In this document: positions 7,289-11,151 of the stretch, piece by piece
Position numbering within the stretch: position 1 is the first letter of the stretch
How the letters are laid out: each line of letters starts with the position of its first letter
From: JALOAT01 sp050179875
GTDB taxonomy: Bacteria > Pseudomonadota > Gammaproteobacteria > Thiohalomonadales > Thiohalomonadaceae
DNA: 11,151 bases
Direction of reading: 5' to 3'
NCBI GenBank assembly: GCA_050179875.1
Contig: JBFXES010000088.1
Span: forward strand, 1-11,151
The notes under the pieces: generated by a model
Database searches by the model: none
The model's input: the letters and a program-made list of their open reading frames with translations, nothing else
What the model was told of the DNA's origin: nothing
Position numbers and translations under genes: made by a program

Positions 7289-10200
7289 ATGGACATACCG
7301 CCTCGCGGTGACGAGGAACAGGTACCCGAGGAACAGCGCGCGCTGGAACATCTCATCGCCGGCAGCGCCGCCCTGCTCGCCGATCTGGATCAGGCAAATG
7401 CCGGAGAAACCCTCGATCGCGTGCTGTACCTCACCGGCGAGTTCCTAGGCGTGGAGCGCGCCGGGCTCTTCCTGTGGGCGCCGGACGGCGGGATGCTGGA
7501 ACGTACCCGGCAGTGGTCTGTGCCGGGACTGGAAGACGGCGGGCAGTTCCTGCGCGCCGTCGAGTACCCGTGGTGGCTCGGGCAGCTGTCTCAGGGCGCG
7601 GCCGTGGTGCCGGACGTCAATGCGCTGCCCGGCGAAGCGACCGCGGAACGACTCCGCTTCGAGGCCCACGGCGTGGGGGCGGTGCTTGCCGCGCCGGTGA
7701 GCTGGAACGGCCGCCTCCAGGGCTTCGTCGCCGTGGAGTGCCTGGGTGTGGCGCGCACCTGGACCGAACAGGACGTGCGCGTGCTCAAGGTCATCGCCCA
7801 CCTGTTTTCCAGCGCCCTCGGAGGACTGCATGCCCGCGAGGCCCTGCGCCACAGCACGACCCTGCTGGAAACCACGGAAGCGCTGTCCCACGTCGGCAGC
7901 TGGGAATGGGACCTCACCAGCGACAGGCTCAAATGGTCCGCGGAGATCTACCAGATCCACGGCGAAAGCCCGGAACGGTTCAAGCCGGATCCCGAGTCGG
8001 TGCTCGCACGCGTTCATCCCGCCGATCGTCCGGCGTTCAAGGCCACCGTGCAGGAGGCCTTGTCCCAGGCCAAGCCCATGGACACGACCCTCCGCATCCT
8101 GCGCCCCGACGGCTCCGTGCGCAGCCTGCGCATCCAGGCCCACCCGTGCGTGCATGCGGGCGGGCGCGTGGAACGTTTCATCGGCACGGCCCAGGACGTT
8201 ACCGAGTTGCTGCGCGTGCAGGAGACCATGCAACGGGCCAATCGCGCGTTGCAGACCATCAGTGCCTGCAACACGGCCATCGTGCGCGCGACCAGCGAAC
8301 AGGAATTGCGCGATCAGGTCTGCCGCATCCTGGTGGAACGCGGCGGCTACCGCCTCGCCTGGGTGCTCATGTTCCAGCGCGACGGCCGCCTGCCGCCCCT
8401 GCCCGACGGCTGGTTCGGCGACGTGGACGAAGCCTTCTTCCGGGAGATCCTCGCGTCCCCTGCAGGAGGCGGCGAACCGCACTGCCTTGAAGCACTGCTG
8501 GGCGCCGAGCCGTTGGTCATTCGTGACGTGGCGACCTCCCGGTTACCGCACAAGGACGCCTGGATCGCCCGCGGCCTGAACGCCTGTGTCGGCCTGCCGC
8601 TGAAGGGAAACGGCAGGAATCTGGGCGTGCTGGTCATACACTCGGACCAGCCTGCGACCTTCGATGATGAGGAGATCGCCCATCTCAAGGAGCTCGCCTC
8701 CGATCTCGCCTACGGCATCGGCGCCCTGCGTTCGCGGAAGGAGCGGGATGAGGCGCGCAAATACCTGGAGGCCACCGAACAAAGCCTGCGCGCGGCGCTG
8801 GAACGGGACACGGACGGCGTGATCGTGACCGACCGTTCCGCCCGTATCCTGTTCGCCAACCCGGCGGCACAGGACATGCTCGGTCGGCCCTTCGAGCGTC
8901 TGCAAGGCGAACCCTTCGCCTTTCCGGTGGTGAGCGGTGAAAAGACCGAGATCACCCTCCTGCGGCCCGACGGCTCGCTGGTCATCGCCGAAATGCGCGC
9001 CGCGGAAACCGAGTGGTACAAGGTGCCCGCCATGGTGATCGCCATGCACGATGTCACCGAGCAGCGGCGCGCCGAGGAACAGTTGCGCATCTGGGCCACG
9101 GTGCTGGAGCGCAGCGGCGAGCTCATTTTCGTCACCGACGCCGAGCGCCGCATCATCGCCGTGAACCGGGCCTTCGAGGCCATCACGGGTTACACCGCCG
9201 AAGAGGCCCTGGGCCGCGATCCGCGCTTCCTCGCTTCCGGCCTGGAAGACAAGGCCTTCTATACGGAGCTGTGGAATTCGGTCAAAACCACCGGCCACTG
9301 GCAGGGCGAGATCCGCGATCGCCGCAAGAACGGCGAAATCCTGCCGCTCTGGCTGGCGATCACGGCCGCCACCGACGCAAGGGGCGCAACGCAGCATTAC
9401 ATCGCCATCGGCTCCGACGTGAGCGAGCGCAAGGCAGCCGAGGAGCGCATCCACTTCCTCGCCTATCACGACGCCCTCACCGGCCTTCCCAACCGCGTGT
9501 TGTTCAAGGATCGCCTGGGCCTGACCATTTCCCACGCCCAGCGCGCCGGCACCGCGGTCGCGGTGCTGTTCCTCGATCTCGACCGCTTCAAGAACATCAA
9601 TGATTCGCTGGGCCACGAAGCCGGTGACGAACTGCTCAAGATCGTGGCCGAACGCCTCGTCCATTGCGTACGCCGGGACGACACGGTCTCGCGTCAGGGC
9701 GGCGACGAATTCCTGCTGCTGCTATGCCAGGTGGGCGGACCGGACGGTGCGGCGCAGGTGGCCGCCAAGATACTGCGCGAGGTGGAGAAACCCGCCGTGA
9801 TCGCGGGTAACGAAGTGCACGTCACGGCCAGTGTCGGCATTGCCGTGTTTCCGGAGGACGGCACCGACCCCGAGACCCTGGTGCGCAACGCCGACGCCGC
9901 CATGTACTATGCGAAAGAGCGCGGACGCAACAACTTCCAGTTCTTCGTGGCCGACCTCAACCGCCGCGTCTCCGAGCGGCTCAGCCTCGAAAACGCGCTG
10001 CGTCGCGCCATCGAACGGGAGGAGTTCGAACTCTATTACCAGCCCCAGATCAACGGGCGCACCGGCAGGGTCGAGGGCGTGGAGGCCCTGCTGCGCTGGC
10101 ACCGTGGGGACAGGCTGGTCGAACCGCTGGAATTCGTCGGCGTGGCGGAAGAGACCGGGCTCATCGTCCCCATCGGCGAATGGGTGATGCGCGAGGCCTG

Positions 10201-10741
10201 CCGCCAGGCCGCGGAGTGGCGCGACGCCGGCATGCCGCCTGCACGCATCGCCATCAATCTCTCCGCGACGCAATTCAGCCAACGCGGCGCCCTGGACCGT
10301 CTGCGCGACATCCTCATGCAGGGTTGCGTGGACCCTGCCAGCATGGAAGTGGAACTGACCGAAAACACCTTCATGCAGGAGACCGAAAGCAGCCTGCATA
10401 CGCTCACCACACTCAAGGAAACCGGCGTGGGATTGGCCATCGACGACTTCGGCACCGGCTATTCCAACCTCAATTACCTGCGCCGCTTCCCCATCGATCG
10501 CCTCAAGGTGGACCAGACCTTCGTCCGCGACCTCGCCAGCGACCCCATCGATCGCGCCGTCACCGAGGCGATTATCGCGCTGGCCAAGACCCTGCACGTG
10601 GAAGTGGTGGCGGAAGGCGTGGAAACCGAGGAGGAGCGCCGGCTCCTGGAAGAACGGGATTGCGAAATATTCCAGGGCTACCTCTTCACCCCACCCCTCC
10701 CGGCCCCCGAAATGACCGCCTGGTGGCGGCAGCGGCTCTGA
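7289..10741 (+). CDS. GAF/PAS-regulated bifunctional diguanylate cyclase/c-di-GMP phosphodiesterase (GGDEF-EAL), about 1150 aa
   Basis: Soluble sensor-enzyme that should make and break cyclic di-GMP. Domains from Met 7289: GAF (about 18-180), PAS_3-type (190-305, with V-G-S-W-E-W-D-L), GAF (315-480), PAS (494-592), PAS (597-715), GGDEF (720-885), EAL (895-1145). The cyclase motif G-G-D-E-F is at 804-808, with an inhibitory site R-x-x-D at 795-798. EAL residues are intact: Glu932 in E-A-L-L-R, Asn990, Glu1022 in E-L-T-E-N, D-D-F-G-T-G at 1052-1057, Lys1073, Asp1075, Glu1109 in E-G-V-E, Gln1129. Both activities are thus plausible. The start is ambiguous among GTG 7268 and ATG 7274, 7283 and 7289; 7289 is preferred because GGAG (7276-7279) lies 9 nt upstream, although an AGG 8 nt before 7274 also fits. 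It follows the KaiB-like gene closely, probably in one operon, and is the only evident enzymatic output in the window. Confidence 0.95.
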   Translation: MDIPPRGDEEQVPEEQRALEHLIAGSAALLADLDQANAGETLDRVLYLTGEFLGVERAGLFLWAPDGGMLERTRQWSVPGLEDGGQFLRAVEYPWWLGQLSQGAAVVPDVNALPGEATAERLRFEAHGVGAVLAAPVSWNGRLQGFVAVECLGVARTWTEQDVRVLKVIAHLFSSALGGLHAREALRHSTTLLETTEALSHVGSWEWDLTSDRLKWSAEIYQIHGESPERFKPDPESVLARVHPADRPAFKATVQEALSQAKPMDTTLRILRPDGSVRSLRIQAHPCVHAGGRVERFIGTAQDVTELLRVQETMQRANRALQTISACNTAIVRATSEQELRDQVCRILVERGGYRLAWVLMFQRDGRLPPLPDGWFGDVDEAFFREILASPAGGGEPHCLEALLGAEPLVIRDVATSRLPHKDAWIARGLNACVGLPLKGNGRNLGVLVIHSDQPATFDDEEIAHLKELASDLAYGIGALRSRKERDEARKYLEATEQSLRAALERDTDGVIVTDRSARILFANPAAQDMLGRPFERLQGEPFAFPVVSGEKTEITLLRPDGSLVIAEMRAAETEWYKVPAMVIAMHDVTEQRRAEEQLRIWATVLERSGELIFVTDAERRIIAVNRAFEAITGYTAEEALGRDPRFLASGLEDKAFYTELWNSVKTTGHWQGEIRDRRKNGEILPLWLAITAATDARGATQHYIAIGSDVSERKAAEERIHFLAYHDALTGLPNRVLFKDRLGLTISHAQRAGTAVAVLFLDLDRFKNINDSLGHEAGDELLKIVAERLVHCVRRDDTVSRQGGDEFLLLLCQVGGPDGAAQVAAKILREVEKPAVIAGNEVHVTASVGIAVFPEDGTDPETLVRNADAAMYYAKERGRNNFQFFVADLNRRVSERLSLENALRRAIEREEFELYYQPQINGRTGRVEGVEALLRWHRGDRLVEPLEFVGVAEETGLIVPIGEWVMREACRQAAEWRDAGMPPARIAINLSATQFSQRGALDRLRDILMQGCVDPASMEVELTENTFMQETESSLHTLTTLKETGVGLAIDDFGTGYSNLNYLRRFPIDRLKVDQTFVRDLASDPIDRAVTEAIIALAKTLHVEVVAEGVETEEERRLLEERDCEIFQGYLFTPPLPAPEMTAWWRQRL

Positions 10742-10798
10742 GAAGAGAAAAGCCCAACCACGGGGAACACGGGGGACACGGGGAATGATGTTGCTGGG

Positions 10799-10822
10799 TA
10801 GGAGCGGCCTCAGGCCGCGATG
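10799..10822 (+). repeat. REP-like unit, left copy
   Basis: This 24-nt unit contains the perfect palindrome GCGGCCT-C-AGGCCGC and a GGAG-type head, the layout of gammaproteobacterial REP sequences. It matches the reverse complement of 10840-10863 at 23 of 24 positions, with a 17-nt spacer. A pair of inverted REPs like this is the form called a REPIN, usually mobilised by a RAYT transposase encoded elsewhere (family knowledge). Confidence 0.65.
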
Positions 10823-10839
10823 ACCCTGGTCAGTCGGCA

Positions 10840-10863
10840 CATCGCGGCCTGAGGCCGCTCCCA
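10840..10863 (-). repeat. REP-like unit, right (inverted) copy
   Basis: Inverted partner of the unit at 10799-10822, differing at one position (second base of the unit). It has the same internal palindrome with a single-base centre. Confidence 0.65.
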
Positions 10864-10918
10864 CGGGCAAGGAATGACCATTGACGGATTCCCCCGTGTG
10901 CCCCGTGTCCCCGTGGTT

Positions 10919-10945
10919 GATGCTTTTTGCCTTTTGCTGTCCGAT
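10919..10945 (+). terminator. Possible bidirectional terminator flank of the palindrome
   Basis: On the + strand the stem of the nested palindrome is followed by TTTTT at 10923-10927 and TTTT at 10932-10935, so the GGDEF-EAL transcript could end here. The T-run starts several bases after the stem, which is looser than a textbook intrinsic terminator. Confidence 0.35.
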
Positions 10946-11151
10946 TCAATTCGGCACGACGTGCACCGTGGCGAAGCCGCCGCCGGCGGTGCGGAAGTTG
11001 GTAGCCTGGCCGCGGTAGAGGCGTGCGGCCAGCAGCTGGATGTCGCCGCGATATACTTAGCAGCGCACGTCATATTTCAGTTCCGCAGGCATGGCGTCCA
11101 CGAACACCCGGCGGCGGGGCGCGGGCACGTAGGCCTGGGCCACGTAGTCCT
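10946..11151 (-). pseudogene. C-terminal end of a possible ATP-grasp-like enzyme, interrupted by an in-frame TAA
   Basis: Reading leftwards from the window edge, one frame gives 30 codons (D-Y-V-A-Q-A-Y-V-P ... L-K-Y-D-V-R-C), then TAA at 11059-11057, then 36 further codons in the same frame ending at TGA 10948-10946. Both parts look coding: strong G/C at third positions and protein-like composition. The pattern of a V-x-Q-x-Y-V strand, D-V-R, A-A-R-L-Y and T-N-F-R-T-x-G-G-G resembles the C-terminal core of ATP-grasp ligases, where an Asn binds catalytic metal; this family call is tentative. The segment with the T-N-F-R motif lies after the TAA, so termination there would probably inactivate the enzyme. 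Nonsense mutation, sequence error or a real shorter end at 11057 are all possible. The gene is convergent with the GGDEF-EAL gene and unrelated to it in function as far as can be seen. Confidence 0.5.

Larger units (their letters stand above)
10756..10918. repeat. Nested palindromic intergenic element between convergent genes
   Basis: Two 31-nt arms, 10756-10786 and 10888-10918, are imperfect reverse complements. Each is made of three CACGGGG-type units between an outer AACC and an inner GGAAT end. Inside them sits a second inverted pair of REP-like units. The outer stem is followed on the + strand by a T-run (10923-10927) and on the - strand by a T-rich stretch (complement of 10746-10752), so the element could also end transcription from both convergent genes. 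Such palindromes are typically dispersed in many copies per genome (family knowledge); that must be checked in the host genome. Confidence 0.75.

Noticed and set aside
7474..8490. 338-codon + strand frame inside the GGDEF-EAL gene
   Set aside because: Out-of-frame shadow, Arg/Pro-rich, while the main frame encodes recognisable GAF and PAS domains.
10756..10918. CRISPR-like array
   Set aside because: Repeat units are short, inverted rather than regularly direct, and have no uniform unique spacers.
11057..11059. Programmed recoding to selenocysteine or pyrrolysine
   Set aside because: The codon is TAA; those systems use TGA and TAG.
10810..11073. 87-codon minus-strand open frame
   Set aside because: It runs through the palindromic repeats and the wrong frame of the convergent gene; no protein-like features.

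Overview
The window is a GC-rich (roughly two-thirds G+C by eye) bacterial signalling locus. The codon bias, the abundance of PAS/GAF sensor proteins, and a REP-like palindrome (core GGAGCGGCCTCAGGCCGCGA) similar to those scattered in gammaproteobacterial genomes suggest a Gammaproteobacterium, less likely a Betaproteobacterium. No rRNA, tRNA, CRISPR array, transposase or insertion sequence was seen.

Layout. Two divergent gene clusters share a short intergenic region (about 6362-6552). The leftward cluster reads: a four-PAS histidine kinase (6361-3965), a stand-alone receiver (3968-3582, 4-nt ATGA overlap), a second, one-PAS histidine kinase (3579-2338, 2-nt gap), and a large multi-PAS/GAF sensor protein (from 2298) that runs out of the window at base 1 without its C-terminal output domain. 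The rightward cluster reads: a second stand-alone receiver (6553-6945), a small KaiB-family protein (6938-7234, 8-nt overlap), and a 1150-residue GAF/PAS/GAF/PAS/PAS-GGDEF-EAL protein (7289-10741) with every catalytic motif intact. To its right, 10742-10945 is a nested palindromic intergenic element. The convergent gene beyond it (from 11151 leftwards) is seen only as its C-terminal end and carries an in-frame TAA.

How the parts may work together. None of the complete proteins has an evident membrane span, signal peptide or DNA-binding domain, so all look cytoplasmic. The two kinases share nearly identical phosphoacceptor regions and the two receivers are close paralogues, so the locus looks like a duplicated kinase-receiver pair. 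The only visible enzymatic output is cyclic-di-GMP synthesis and breakdown by the GGDEF-EAL protein. The notable component is the KaiB-like protein, translationally coupled to a lone receiver and placed just ahead of the c-di-GMP enzyme, with no kaiA or kaiC in the window. A working hypothesis (inference only) is a kinase-receiver-KaiB relay that tunes c-di-GMP turnover or connects to a KaiC encoded elsewhere.

All gene assignments come from reading translations and motifs by eye; no database search was run.
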